A DNA stretch of 64,000 nt from Kordiimonadaceae bacterium (lineage in GTDB: Bacteria; Pseudomonadota; Alphaproteobacteria; Sphingomonadales; Kordiimonadaceae). The number at the start of each line of letters is the position of its first letter. Position 1 is the first letter of the stretch. The stretch is from NCBI GenBank assembly GCA_017640725.1, contig JAEPQB010000001.1:1798001-1862000 (forward strand). Reading direction: 5' to 3'. This document shows positions 1-9,529 of the stretch, piece after piece. The notes beneath the pieces are model-generated. The model had not been told where the DNA came from, did no database searches, and saw nothing but the letters and a program-made list of their open reading frames with translations. The translations under genes were made by a program, and so were the position numbers.

Positions 1-304
1 TAGCAATGTTGCCGGAAATGGTCAGGCTATCAGCACCCTTCAGGGCGTAAAGAAAACCAAGCGGATTATTGGTGAGGGCGTCGTTAAACCATGCCTGAAG
101 CGGGGCATGCCCCCGCTCGGCTACGGACCGTGCGGTGCGCATTTCTGCAAGAATGGCGGTGTCAGCTTCTTCAACGAAAGTTTCTTCGCTGGCAAAGACA
201 ATGAAGTAGGCTGCAAACCCAACCCCTAACAGCATTAGGCCTGCCAACAATGCCCCCAGCGCCAAGCTTGAGCTGCGGCTGTAACGGGTAAGCGCTTCTG
301 TCAT
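1..304 (-). CDS. Sensor histidine kinase, N-terminal fragment (runs off the window edge)
   Basis: Open minus-strand frame from ATG at 304 (overlapping the response-regulator stop) reading MTEALTRYSRSSSLALGALLAGLMLLGVGFAAYFIVFASEE..., an N-terminal TM segment; position after a response regulator. Missing from the ORF track because it is open. Confidence 0.7.
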   Translation of the reverse strand, partial: MTEALTRYSRSSSLALGALLAGLMLLGVGFAAYFIVFASEETFVEEADTAILAEMRTARSVAERGHAPLQAWFNDALTNNPLGFLYALKGADSLTISGNIA

Positions 305-987
305 GTAGGGGCCTGCATGCGGTAGCCTGCGCCGCGTACGGTTTCAATCAATTGCGTGTCAGAGTTTGGGCTAATTTTCTGCCTCAGTCGGCTGATATGC
401 ACATCGATGATGTTGGTTTGAGGATCAAAATTATAATCCCATACGTTTTCAAGAAGCATGGTGCGGGTCACCACCTGACCCTGATGCCGCAAAAGATACT
501 CAAGCAGTTTAAACTCTCTGGTTTGCAGCTCCACTGACTGACCTGACCGTGTCACCGTGCGCGCAAGCAAGTCCATTTCGAGGTCAAAGCACTGAAGCTT
601 GGTTTGCTCGGCGCCTGCTGGTTTGCTGCGGGCAATCATCACCTCAAGTCGTGCTACCAATTCTTCAAAGGCAAAGGGTTTGATCAGATAATCATCTGCG
701 CCAGCCTTAAGGCCTTTCACGCGTTCTTCCACGCTGCTTAGGGCGCTGAGCACCAGCACAGGTGTTTGAATGTCAGAGGCCCTGAGCGCGTTTAAAATCG
801 TCAGACCCTCAACCCCTGGCAGCATGCGATCGGTGATAATGGCGTCATAGGTTTCGGTGGTGGCCAGAAAAAGACCATCTTTGCCGTCCGATGCCGTGTC
901 GACGGTGAAGCCAAGCTCGCGCAGGCCTTTTTCAATATAGCCGACGACCTCTTTATCGTCCTCAATCACCAAAATACGCATTGTCAT
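301..987 (-). CDS. OmpR/PhoB-family response regulator
   Basis: 228 aa; receiver domain (ILVIEDDKEV, DAIITDRMLPGVEG, LIKPFAFEEL) plus winged-helix (VDVHISRLRQKI...VRGAGYRM). Confidence 0.95.
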   Translation of the reverse strand: MTMRILVIEDDKEVVGYIEKGLRELGFTVDTASDGKDGLFLATTETYDAIITDRMLPGVEGLTILNALRASDIQTPVLVLSALSSVEERVKGLKAGADDYLIKPFAFEELVARLEVMIARSKPAGAEQTKLQCFDLEMDLLARTVTRSGQSVELQTREFKLLEYLLRHQGQVVTRTMLLENVWDYNFDPQTNIIDVHISRLRQKISPNSDTQLIETVRGAGYRMQAPT

Positions 988-1122
988 CTCTTTTGCTTAC
1001 AGGGCGCACTGACTCTACGAGTATTGAAGGCCGATCGGACCATTTGAGGCTTTCTTCTCAGACAGATGCCTATTATTGTATGGATGGTCAATAAGGCGAA
1101 TAGCGGGCACGGGGAGACGCTG

Positions 1123-2127
1123 ATGAAACTTTGGAAGAAAATCCTGCTGATTGTGGTTGCGGCAATTGTGCTTGTTCCCGCCGGCGTCTATCTCACATCG
1201 CTGGATTGGGACAGAACGCACCGGGCTTATGTGTCCAGTCTTCCCCTGTTTGAAACGGGTGTGGCAGACGGTGAGTATCAGATCACTGCCGGTGACTTCA
1301 CGTACCGTGCCCGGGTCGCAGGTTTGAATAATACGGGCCCGAATATTCTGCTGCTACACGGATTTCCGGAGTCGTCCGTTATCTGGGAAGAACTGATCGC
1401 TGCCGCAGCGAGTGAGGGGTTTCGGGTGGTTGCATTTGATCAGCGTGGCTACAGCCCGGGCGCGCGACCAAGCGGCGTTGAAAACTATAAGCTGCCGCTA
1501 CTGATTAACGACGTTTACGCGGTCGCAGATGCCGTGGGGTTCGACACATTTCACTTGGCAGGCCACGACTGGGGCGCTGTTGTTGGCTGGTTCACTGTCA
1601 TGAACAATGACTATGGCCGCATAAATAGCTGGGCGGCGCTTTCGATCCCGCATTCAGGTGTGTTTTTTAAAGGCACGATTGACGACCCGGTTCAAGCTGA
1701 ACGGTCAGGCTATGTGAAGTTTCTGCAGCGCCCGTTTTTGCCAGAGTTTCTGTTCACCATGCGGTCGCAAAAGTCGCTGAAAGACATGTTTGCGCGCGTA
1801 CCTGCCAGAAACCGGGACGAATATATTCGCATCCAGTCTGAGCCAGGCGCCCTTACAGCGGCATTAAACTGGTACCGTGCCGTTGATGTAACCGCGATTG
1901 CCGAAGGGGCAGAGTTTCAGAAAGCAGTTGCGCTGCCGACCCTGTTTATTTGGGGCAAAAATGATTTTGTGATTTCTGAATCCGTTATTGCATCAGCGCG
2001 TAACCTGATGCCGGAAGACTATACTGAACTTGCCCTCGATGCTGGCCATGCGCTTTTGCAGCATGCACCTGATGAGGTGTTACCGGCGCTGATTGCCCAT
2101 TGGCATAGACAGTCCAGCCCTGAATAG
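1123..2127 (+). CDS. Alpha/beta hydrolase (epoxide hydrolase-like)
   Basis: LLLHGFPESSVIWEEL, AGHDWGAVVGW nucleophile elbow, GKNDFVI, DAGHALLQHAPDEV. ATG at 1123 (MKLWKKILL signal/TM) preferred over the ORF-track start at 1066. Confidence 0.9.
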   Translation: MKLWKKILLIVVAAIVLVPAGVYLTSLDWDRTHRAYVSSLPLFETGVADGEYQITAGDFTYRARVAGLNNTGPNILLLHGFPESSVIWEELIAAAASEGFRVVAFDQRGYSPGARPSGVENYKLPLLINDVYAVADAVGFDTFHLAGHDWGAVVGWFTVMNNDYGRINSWAALSIPHSGVFFKGTIDDPVQAERSGYVKFLQRPFLPEFLFTMRSQKSLKDMFARVPARNRDEYIRIQSEPGALTAALNWYRAVDVTAIAEGAEFQKAVALPTLFIWGKNDFVISESVIASARNLMPEDYTELALDAGHALLQHAPDEVLPALIAHWHRQSSPE

Positions 2128-2130
2128 AAA

Positions 2131-2163
2131 AAACAGCACGAGGCCGGTTGGCTTCGTGCTGTT
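2131..2163. terminator. Bidirectional intrinsic terminator between convergent genes
   Basis: Hairpin AACAGCACGAGGCcggttgGCTTCGTGCTGTT; T-run on the minus strand. Confidence 0.75.
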
Positions 2164-2232
2164 CTGGGAAGGGCCTGCGGGTGTCCCCAAGGGAAGGGCG
2201 CAACGGGGCAGGCCAGGGGTCACCACCACCCC

Positions 2233-4623
2233 TTAGAAGTTATAGTTAAGCTCCAGGCCGTAGGTGCGTGGCTCCAGCACGTTCACACTGCGGAACCGAC
2301 CGACAAGCGGTCCATCCTGACCGATGCGTGTCACTTCATCACTGTCGAAGATGTTTTTCATGTAAGCTTTTAGAGCCCAGGTGCCGTCACCTTGTGAGAG
2401 CACGAGTTGCGCGTCCGCCTGGCTCCAGGAACCAATACGGTCGGTCGGCTTGTTGAACTCGTTTGCGAAATAATTGTCCTGCCACGCATAGTCCACGCGC
2501 GCGGTAAGCTGATATTCGCCGTCAAGCTGCCAGGTGTAATCCCCGCCAACTTTGAAGGAGAAGTTTGGTGCATTCCGAAGCGTATTGCCGGCGATGTCCT
2601 GAATAACATTGCCGTCGGCATCGAACTGACGATTGCCGTTTTCGTCAAGTGCGATCACCACGCCAGGCGCCAGGCCTGCCGGGTCCCCGGGGTCAGACGT
2701 CAAAATGTTATCCAGCGTGACATCAAGGTAGGCAAAGTTGGCGTCCAGGAAGAACGCATCTGAGACCGCATAGTAGAACTCGGCCTCAAAACCCTTGATG
2801 TCCGCGTCGGCGTTAACGGTGACAACCGACACGCCGCGCACTGCGCCGATTTGCAGGTCGGTATAGTCATAATAGAAGGCGTTCAAGTTGGCGCGCAGGC
2901 GGCCGTCGAGGAACGTGCTTTTGGTGCCAACTTCGAAGGTATACAGGAATTCCGGGTCGAATGTTTCGCCGCCTGCGGGTCCACCAGGGTTCAGCCCACC
3001 GGCCTTATAGCCACGCGAGAATGTGCCATACAGTAGCGTGTCTTCATCCAGCCGGTGGTCAACGCTCAGCTTGCCGGTTGTGACGCTCCAGTCTTCTTCG
3101 GCGGCGGTGAAGTCTGGCAGGCTCCAGAACACTGTGCGGGTCCTGATTGATTTTTCGTCCCACGTGTGACGCACACCGACAGTCACGCGAGTGCGGTCTG
3201 ACATGTCATAATAGCCTTCCCCGAAAATAGCGAAACTGTCAGAGACGATATCTTCGCTTTCAATCGTGAAAAACTCGGCTTCGTCAGGCAGGCCAAGCAA
3301 GTTCTGGCCGATACTGAGGATCGGGTGGCTGAACTGTGCTTTTGCGTCGGCGTCATATTCGAAATAGAAGGCACCGATCAGGAAATTGAATTGGCCTTCA
3401 TAGTTGGAAGCAAGTCTCAATTCCTGGCTGAATTGTTCGGCAACCAGAATATCCTGACGGCCAGAGCGGATCTCGTCTGTTGTGATGTCATTGACAAAAT
3501 CAGCGCGGTACGTCACCGGGAAATTCAGCCGCTGGTTGCTGACAAAGCGATCAAAATCCTGGAACCGGTATGTGTCCAGGTCCTGGTAACCGGTGACGGC
3601 CGTGAGCGACAGGTCGCCAAAATCATAGGTCATTTCAAACGAGATAAAGAGCTCGTCCACCTGTGTGATGGGTTCCTGATCAATGTTCACAGTCCGGAAG
3701 TCCGGTGGGTTGAACGCATCAGAGAAATAATCACCGCCCGGCAGTGCACCAAGGAAATCAATGGAATTCCAAAGCGTGTTAGTAACATCCGGCGTTTCAA
3801 AGCCGCGCGAAAGTGCTGAACACCCAAACTGTGGGTCTTTGGTGCAGGTGCCTTTGGTTTCGTTGGCGCGGTTACTGTCTTCCTTCAGGTAGTTAACAAC
3901 CAGCGTCGCCGAGAAATTGTCACCGATATCCAGCGTTGAGGAACTTCTGAGCGCGTAACTGTCACGACCATCCACGTCGTTGCCTGTGAACAGGTTGGTA
4001 TTGTAACCGTCCCGTTTCAGGTAAATGCCAGCAAAGCGCTGTTTGAAATTGTCACTGACCGGCAGGTTAAGGGCGCCGCGGACCCGAAAGTTGTCATAGT
4101 TGCCGTACTGCACATTCACATGGCCGCCAAACTCGTCCGTGGGGCGTGCAGTAATAATGTTGAGGACGCCAGCGGTGGTGTTCCGGCCGTATAGCGTGCC
4201 TTGCGGACCACGCAGCACCTCGATGCGCTCAATGTCGAAATACTCGGTGTTTCGGCCCACTGGCGCGTTCAGGTAAACCTCGTTTACGTGATAGCCAAGG
4301 CCGTTTTCAGCGGTGCTTGAGATCGCGTTGTTGCCAACACCGCGCAGGTTCGCGCGGGCCTGGTCAAAGATCAGGTTTGGTACCGACAGCTGCAGGTCAA
4401 CCAGCTCTTCGATCACGCGCGTATCCAGCGCGTCGCCTGAAAAAGCAGAAATGGCGATGGGCACATCCTGCAGCGACTGTTCCCGCTTTTGTGCCGTCAC
4501 GATGATTTCTTCAAGCGCGAAGTCTTCGCTGTCTGTTGCCCCTTGCTGGGCGAACGCGCCGTGAGAAACGGACGCGAGTAAAGCCAGGCTCAACGCGTGG
4601 CGCGGTTTATTCAATATGGACAT
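2233..4623 (-). CDS. TonB-dependent receptor
   Basis: 796 aa; signal peptide, EEIIVTAQKREQSLQDVPIAISAF TonB box/plug, RIEVLRGPQGTLYGRNTTAGVLNIIT, C-terminal aromatic YNF. Confidence 0.96.
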   Translation of the reverse strand: MSILNKPRHALSLALLASVSHGAFAQQGATDSEDFALEEIIVTAQKREQSLQDVPIAISAFSGDALDTRVIEELVDLQLSVPNLIFDQARANLRGVGNNAISSTAENGLGYHVNEVYLNAPVGRNTEYFDIERIEVLRGPQGTLYGRNTTAGVLNIITARPTDEFGGHVNVQYGNYDNFRVRGALNLPVSDNFKQRFAGIYLKRDGYNTNLFTGNDVDGRDSYALRSSSTLDIGDNFSATLVVNYLKEDSNRANETKGTCTKDPQFGCSALSRGFETPDVTNTLWNSIDFLGALPGGDYFSDAFNPPDFRTVNIDQEPITQVDELFISFEMTYDFGDLSLTAVTGYQDLDTYRFQDFDRFVSNQRLNFPVTYRADFVNDITTDEIRSGRQDILVAEQFSQELRLASNYEGQFNFLIGAFYFEYDADAKAQFSHPILSIGQNLLGLPDEAEFFTIESEDIVSDSFAIFGEGYYDMSDRTRVTVGVRHTWDEKSIRTRTVFWSLPDFTAAEEDWSVTTGKLSVDHRLDEDTLLYGTFSRGYKAGGLNPGGPAGGETFDPEFLYTFEVGTKSTFLDGRLRANLNAFYYDYTDLQIGAVRGVSVVTVNADADIKGFEAEFYYAVSDAFFLDANFAYLDVTLDNILTSDPGDPAGLAPGVVIALDENGNRQFDADGNVIQDIAGNTLRNAPNFSFKVGGDYTWQLDGEYQLTARVDYAWQDNYFANEFNKPTDRIGSWSQADAQLVLSQGDGTWALKAYMKNIFDSDEVTRIGQDGPLVGRFRSVNVLEPRTYGLELNYNF

Positions 4624-4714
4624 TTTTTCTCCCCCCGGATTGTTGTGAAGGGCGCGCCTCCCATTGGCGAAATGCCCCCGCTGTCTGTTTCCGCATGTCG
4701 GGCATATTGTTCCT

Positions 4715-4734
4715 TATTGTATAAAGAGTCAATA
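4715..4734. promoter_or_regulatory. 20-bp candidate operator, copy 1 (TATTGTATAAAGAGTCAATA)
   Basis: TATTG-N10-CAATA; overlaps a predicted minus-strand -35 (TTGACT) with -10-like CAATAT 17 nt downstream, reading toward the TonB-dependent receptor. Confidence 0.65.
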
Positions 4735-4735
4735 C

Positions 4736-4755
4736 TATTGTAATGATTTACAATA
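4736..4755. promoter_or_regulatory. 20-bp candidate operator, copy 2 (TATTGTAATGATTTACAATA, perfect 8-bp arms)
   Basis: TATTGTAA-tgat-TTACAATA perfect dyad; 21 bp from copy 1. Confidence 0.7.
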
Positions 4756-4908
4756 AAAATCGGATAAAGATCCTATTTTACCCCCTTTTGCTAACCAAAT
4801 GGTCAATAAATAGCGAAAATAGAAACTCCGATAGGTTGCTATGGCTTGAGTTGCTGCAATCATTGCCGTTAGAGTATTTGGGGCTAATCAACATGGGTCA
4901 CGGAAATC

Positions 4909-5562
4909 ATGGCAACGGCAGATGCAAAAAAAACGACCAAGCGAACGCGGCTAAACCCCGAAGATCGCAAGCAAATTATTTTGGATACGTCCGCGCGTAT
5001 TGTCTCGGAAGAGGGTGTGTCCGTGCTAACCATGGACCGCATTGGCAAAGAAGTCGGCGTCAGTAAGTCGCTTATTTACGCCTATTTCCCGAATGTGACG
5101 CAGCTATTGAAAGAATTGTATGCACGCGAGTTGAAAGCGCTCCGCATGCTGCAAGTGGAAGCGGCTGATGAAGCAACTACCTTTGAGGGCATGGTCCGGC
5201 GGGTAACGCATGTGTATATGGAGTATATCGACACGCGCGGCATGCTTCTCTACCGCCTGCAGTCCGAGCCCAGCATCACCGATGGCATCAGTGGCCCCAC
5301 CTATTACAGCCGTGCAACAGCCGTTAATTATGTGGCGGAAATCATCCATGAGACATTTGATATCCCGATGGATATCGCGGTGGCCGCAACCGATATTTCA
5401 TACGGTTTGCCGGAGGCGGGCGGTAACTATCTGCACCGCAAAAAAGCCGACCGCCAGCAAATTGAGGACCTGACAGCAACCATGCTGATTGGCTCGATCA
5501 AAGAACTGGCCGCAAACTATCAAACACGTTTGCGGCCCTTGAAGCGCGGTAAGTCCGAATAG
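4909..5562 (+). CDS. TetR/AcrR-family transcriptional regulator
   Basis: HTH: RKQIILDTSARIVSEEGVSVLTMDRIGKEVGVSKSLIYAYFPN. Confidence 0.93.
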   Translation: MATADAKKTTKRTRLNPEDRKQIILDTSARIVSEEGVSVLTMDRIGKEVGVSKSLIYAYFPNVTQLLKELYARELKALRMLQVEAADEATTFEGMVRRVTHVYMEYIDTRGMLLYRLQSEPSITDGISGPTYYSRATAVNYVAEIIHETFDIPMDIAVAATDISYGLPEAGGNYLHRKKADRQQIEDLTATMLIGSIKELAANYQTRLRPLKRGKSE

Positions 5563-5582
5563 CGCCAAATTCGCAGAGCCTC

Positions 5583-6341
5583 CTACATCGGGAAGATCGA
5601 CTGCCCGCCATCAATAATGATTTCCTGGCCAGTGATGTAATTGCTTTCGCTGGATGCGAGGAACACGGCAATGCCTTCCATGTCCTCAAGCGTTCCGATC
5701 ACACCAGACGCCGTGCGCCGGCGTGCAGAATCCTGGAAGTACTGAGGTGTTTTCAGGGACATTTCTGTTTCAATAAACCCGGGCAACACAGCATTCACCT
5801 GAATGTTGCTCCGGCCAAGCTCAACAGCCAGCGCGCGTGTCAGTCCCGATACAGCTGCCTTGGTTGCGCTATAGCCGGCCCCGTTCCCAATGCCCAGATG
5901 GGCGGCAATCGAAGAAGTGACAACCAGTTTGCCGGGCGCCCCCCGCTCAATCAGCTGCTTGATCACAGGTTGGTAGGTATTCACGACGCTTGTCAGGTTG
6001 AGGTCCACCACCGCTGACCAGTCATCCGCTGAAAGTTCATGCAGCAACCCGCGTGCGCCGGACCCTCCCGCATTGGCAAAACAACTGTCTATCTGGCCAA
6101 AACGCTCCATTGTTTCAGCAAATGCAGTGGCCACGCTATCGGTGTTGGTTACGTCGCATACGAAGGCGGCCGCGTCTCCGTCCAATGCCGCCAGCTCCTT
6201 TAGTGCTGCTTCATTTTTGCTCTCGTTGCGCCCCCAAATAGCGACCTTTGCGCCTGCCTTTAAAAGCCCTTTGGCAAACGCGAGCCCAATGCCGCCATTA
6301 CCACCTGTCACCAGCGCAACTTTACCGGTCAAGTCAAACAT
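5583..6341 (-). CDS. Short-chain dehydrogenase/reductase (SDR)
   Basis: TGGNGGIGLAFA cofactor motif, NAGG, YSATKAAVSGLTRALA, IIIDGG. Confidence 0.95.
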   Translation of the reverse strand: MFDLTGKVALVTGGNGGIGLAFAKGLLKAGAKVAIWGRNESKNEAALKELAALDGDAAAFVCDVTNTDSVATAFAETMERFGQIDSCFANAGGSGARGLLHELSADDWSAVVDLNLTSVVNTYQPVIKQLIERGAPGKLVVTSSIAAHLGIGNGAGYSATKAAVSGLTRALAVELGRSNIQVNAVLPGFIETEMSLKTPQYFQDSARRRTASGVIGTLEDMEGIAVFLASSESNYITGQEIIIDGGQSIFPM

Positions 6342-6343
6342 TC

Positions 6344-7381
6344 TTATTGTCTCCGTTCAAACATTGGCAATGCTGTCAGAGACAGCGCAGAACCTTCGTT
6401 AAATTCTGTGATCGACAAGAGATTGCCGTCAGGGTCACGCAGAAAAATTGCACGCCCGTCTTCGACAGCGACAACGCCTGTCAATGTATCAATCCCTGCT
6501 GCCTTCAGTCTTGCTGCGTCAGCCGCAATGTCATTGCTTTCGAGCGCGATCAGATTGTAACCAATCTCATTCAGGGCCACCGGTTCCTCCGCTGCCTCTG
6601 TGCGCGGCTTCGCATATTCCCAAAATTCAAGGTTATAGAAGGGGGCAAGCCGAAACCACGCGCCGTGAAGCACGCCGCCCTCAAGCCCCCCAACCAGGTC
6701 AAATGTAGGGCCTTTGATATTATCCACCCTGCGATAGGCCTCAAAACCCAACAGCTTGCTATAAAACTCCATAGTGGCCGTCAAATCGTGGGTTGCCAGC
6801 GCGACATGACCCATCCAAACGTCAATATTCATATTGGGGTCCGGGTTATGCTCGATCTCAAACATCAAACCATCGGGGTCCCTAAGATACCCATACATGT
6901 AACCAACGCCGCGCATATCAACCATGGCTTTGCTGGTGCTGACCCAGGTTGCTCCAGCTCCCACCGCCTTACCGTCAATCGGTTTGGTTTTAGGTGCTAT
7001 AAAGCAAATGTGGGTGATGCCCGGGCCCTGCGGTTGAAGGGAATTGTCTCCCGCATGCTGGCTGCCTTCAAATGCCATCAGTTTCAGAAAGCTGTTCGGC
7101 CCGCGCAGCTGCAGCATGGCTGCTGGCAAATCGCTCCCGCCGACGGCGGATCGCAGCGCTGGGCTCACGTCTTTCTGCGCTCCAACGGCCTCAAGTCCAA
7201 ACGAACCGGCATAGAACTCCTTTGCTGCATCCAGGTCCTTCACACTCATGCCGACGTGATTGACGCCAATAATGCTCGAGTTGCCGGGTTTATAGAGTGC
7301 ATCGGTACGAGTTTCTTGGGCAGCGGCACCGACGGCAAGAAATCCACTTATTGCGGCGGTTACTGCGAGTGCCTTAATCAT
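6344..7381 (-). CDS. Exported two-domain VOC (glyoxalase/ring-cleavage dioxygenase-like) protein
   Basis: N-terminal signal peptide MIKALAVTAAISGFLAVGAAAQ; two VOC modules (VNHVGMSVKDLDAAKEFY..., MGHVALATHDLTATMEFYSKLLGF..., FLRDPDGNLLSITEF). Confidence 0.85.
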   Translation of the reverse strand: MIKALAVTAAISGFLAVGAAAQETRTDALYKPGNSSIIGVNHVGMSVKDLDAAKEFYAGSFGLEAVGAQKDVSPALRSAVGGSDLPAAMLQLRGPNSFLKLMAFEGSQHAGDNSLQPQGPGITHICFIAPKTKPIDGKAVGAGATWVSTSKAMVDMRGVGYMYGYLRDPDGLMFEIEHNPDPNMNIDVWMGHVALATHDLTATMEFYSKLLGFEAYRRVDNIKGPTFDLVGGLEGGVLHGAWFRLAPFYNLEFWEYAKPRTEAAEEPVALNEIGYNLIALESNDIAADAARLKAAGIDTLTGVVAVEDGRAIFLRDPDGNLLSITEFNEGSALSLTALPMFERRQ

Positions 7382-9230
7382 TTTTGGTTTCCTTCACTTT
7401 GTACGAGAGCAAAACATTGCCGAACTTTTGACCCCATTTGTCATAGCCGGACGTAACCAGCATGCGGTGCCCCACAAGCACTGGCCCGTCCGAGTCCATC
7501 GAGCCACCCTCCGCCTCGACGCCGTTAACAGACGTGAATTTGCGGTTGGTATCATCGTGCCAGAGAATGGCGCCCGTTTCGGCGTCAAAAATGTGCATTA
7601 CGCCGTCTAAGCCGCCACCAAACACAAGCCCATTACCCAGCGTTGCCGCTGACGATAGGCCTGGGGAACAACGCCATTTGGCATCGCCGCAAACATCTTT
7701 TGTCAGGGTTTTCCAGATCAGCTCACCGGTCGCGGCGCGAACCGCATGCATGCCAGACTGCGCTGGTTTATGAGCGTCCCATGGATAGACGGACAAGTCT
7801 GAGATAGGTACAAACAGCACGTCACCGTCAGATGCCATGCCCCAATGGATGCCGCCCATAATGCCGCCGCGACCCACTTGATTGCGCCACAAAAGCTTGC
7901 CGCCGTCATCCGGGTCCATGGCATACACCATGCCCGACTTTTGGCCCGCAAGAATGATGTCATGGCCGCTTGGCAAGGTTGTCAGTACGGGCGGTGCGCC
8001 AAAGTCATAATCTGGCCCCCGGTTTTCGGGGCAATTTGGCCCTGCAGTCCAGCCACATGACCCATTCCAGGCATCGTCTTTTGTGACCTGGTTTACCCAC
8101 TCAATTGCACCCGTCTCGATGGATAGTGCAACAATGGCGTCGCTGGTGCCTGTGGTGGGGCGGGAGTAGTTTTCGCCCGTTCCAACATATATGCGGCCGC
8201 GTTTTGCGTCGATCGTAGGGCTGGACCAAATTGGCACGCCCGAGGGGCCAAAACGGGCGGTCCCAACTGAAGTCTCGCCCTGCGGTTTGGCCTTCTCCAG
8301 CATGTAGGACTGCCACCGCGTCTCGCCTGTCATTTTATCCAGGGCCAGAATGGAGCCCCGGAATGTGCAACAGGCATAGTCCGGGTTTGCGGCTGACACC
8401 ACCTCACGTGACGAAACCGGAACATACAGCGTGTCCCCATGCACTACTGGCGAGCCAGTGATGGTGGCAACAGGATGATCATCCGCGCGGATTTTCCACG
8501 AAACCTGCTGAGTTGCCAGATCCAGCCCATAAACATTGCCTTCAAAGTCACCGAAATATAGACGTGACGCATTGCCCGTTTCGTCGGTATCAATTGCGAT
8601 CGCGCTTCTCACTTCTGCGTCGACCTGCACGTCGAAATGAATGCAGCCGCTGTTGATATCCAGCGCATAAATTTTGCCATTTTGCGCTGCGGTAAACAGT
8701 GTATCGCCCGCAACAGTTGGCTGGGCGCGGGCGCGGGCGCTGTCAGGAAACGCGAACACCCAATCAAGTTCCAGACCTGAAACATTTTCAATCGTGATTG
8801 AACTTTCGACATGTCGCGCATTAGCGAGGCCAAGGCCCCAATTTACAATCTTGGCCGTAAGCGGGGATGCAGAGAAATCGCGTTGATCCTTGCAGTATGC
8901 TGCAGCGTTGCTGGCAGGGGAGCCTGTTTCAGCGCTTGGTGCTGCGCCAAGATAGTCGGCAATCAGCCGCCGTTCATCCGGCGACAAATGTCCTGACTGG
9001 ACCAGCATAACACCGTCGTTCATCGCTCTGAATATATGGTCGGCGGAAAGCCGTCGCAGGGCTTCCGTTAACGGCGCTTCTGCGGCGCCGGCATCGTGGC
9101 AGGCGGCGCAGTTTTCCTCAAACAGCGTTTTGCCGTCTGTCGGGTCATTGCTCGCCAGTGCACTCAATGAGTGCAACATGATGCCAGCAGCTAAAGTTGA
9201 AATACCGGTAAATTTGCGCGCGATTGGCAT
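7374..9230 (-). CDS. Periplasmic cytochrome c-PQQ quinoprotein dehydrogenase (polyvinyl-alcohol-dehydrogenase-like architecture)
   Basis: Signal peptide, N-terminal haem c motif CAACH, PQQ beta-propeller repeats (AQNGKIYALDINSGCI, GSILALDKMTGETRW, GLDGVMHIFDAETGAILW), vicinal CC (YACCTFRG). Confidence 0.88.
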   Translation of the reverse strand: MPIARKFTGISTLAAGIMLHSLSALASNDPTDGKTLFEENCAACHDAGAAEAPLTEALRRLSADHIFRAMNDGVMLVQSGHLSPDERRLIADYLGAAPSAETGSPASNAAAYCKDQRDFSASPLTAKIVNWGLGLANARHVESSITIENVSGLELDWVFAFPDSARARAQPTVAGDTLFTAAQNGKIYALDINSGCIHFDVQVDAEVRSAIAIDTDETGNASRLYFGDFEGNVYGLDLATQQVSWKIRADDHPVATITGSPVVHGDTLYVPVSSREVVSAANPDYACCTFRGSILALDKMTGETRWQSYMLEKAKPQGETSVGTARFGPSGVPIWSSPTIDAKRGRIYVGTGENYSRPTTGTSDAIVALSIETGAIEWVNQVTKDDAWNGSCGWTAGPNCPENRGPDYDFGAPPVLTTLPSGHDIILAGQKSGMVYAMDPDDGGKLLWRNQVGRGGIMGGIHWGMASDGDVLFVPISDLSVYPWDAHKPAQSGMHAVRAATGELIWKTLTKDVCGDAKWRCSPGLSSAATLGNGLVFGGGLDGVMHIFDAETGAILWHDDTNRKFTSVNGVEAEGGSMDSDGPVLVGHRMLVTSGYDKWGQKFGNVLLSYKVKETKND

Positions 9231-9278
9231 GGAAACACTCTCTCCCCTTGTGCGCCATCTGAGGGTAACTTACGCTCT

Positions 9279-9298
9279 TATTGCAACTTTAGTCAATA
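9279..9298. promoter_or_regulatory. 20-bp candidate operator, copy 3 (TATTGCAACTTTAGTCAATA)
   Basis: TATTG-N10-CAATA upstream of the PQQ-VOC-SDR operon; overlaps a predicted minus-strand -35 TTGACT. Confidence 0.65.
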
Positions 9299-9301
9299 TA
9301 C

Positions 9302-9321
9302 TATTGTAAATATAGTCAATA
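9302..9321. promoter_or_regulatory. 20-bp candidate operator, copy 4 (TATTGTAAATATAGTCAATA)
   Basis: TATTG-N10-CAATA, 23 bp from copy 3; 15/20 identical to copy 2. Confidence 0.65.
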
Positions 9322-9529
9322 AAGAAACTTTCGGTTCCTCCCCAAATCGCGGCCTTTGGTTAACTCGACACAAGCATTTCTTGTTTGAAGATGGCGTACA
9401 CGTGCCAATCTTACCAATAACGATAGCAATAATGTGACATGGCCAGCCGTTGACCTTGGGGAGATGCTTTGCCACGTTATCTGCAATGCTCAAGAAGCGC
9501 TCTCTCGCGCGACAAAGGAAATTCTGACT

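Noticed and set aside
3325-3819. 164-aa plus-strand ORF inside the TonB receptor gene
   Set aside because: Antisense shadow ORF; other small overlapping ORFs in the track were rejected for the same reason.
6248-7456. 402-aa plus-strand ORF
   Set aside because: Entirely antisense to the well-supported VOC gene; composition is low-quality (shadow ORF of a GC-rich coding region), no family features.
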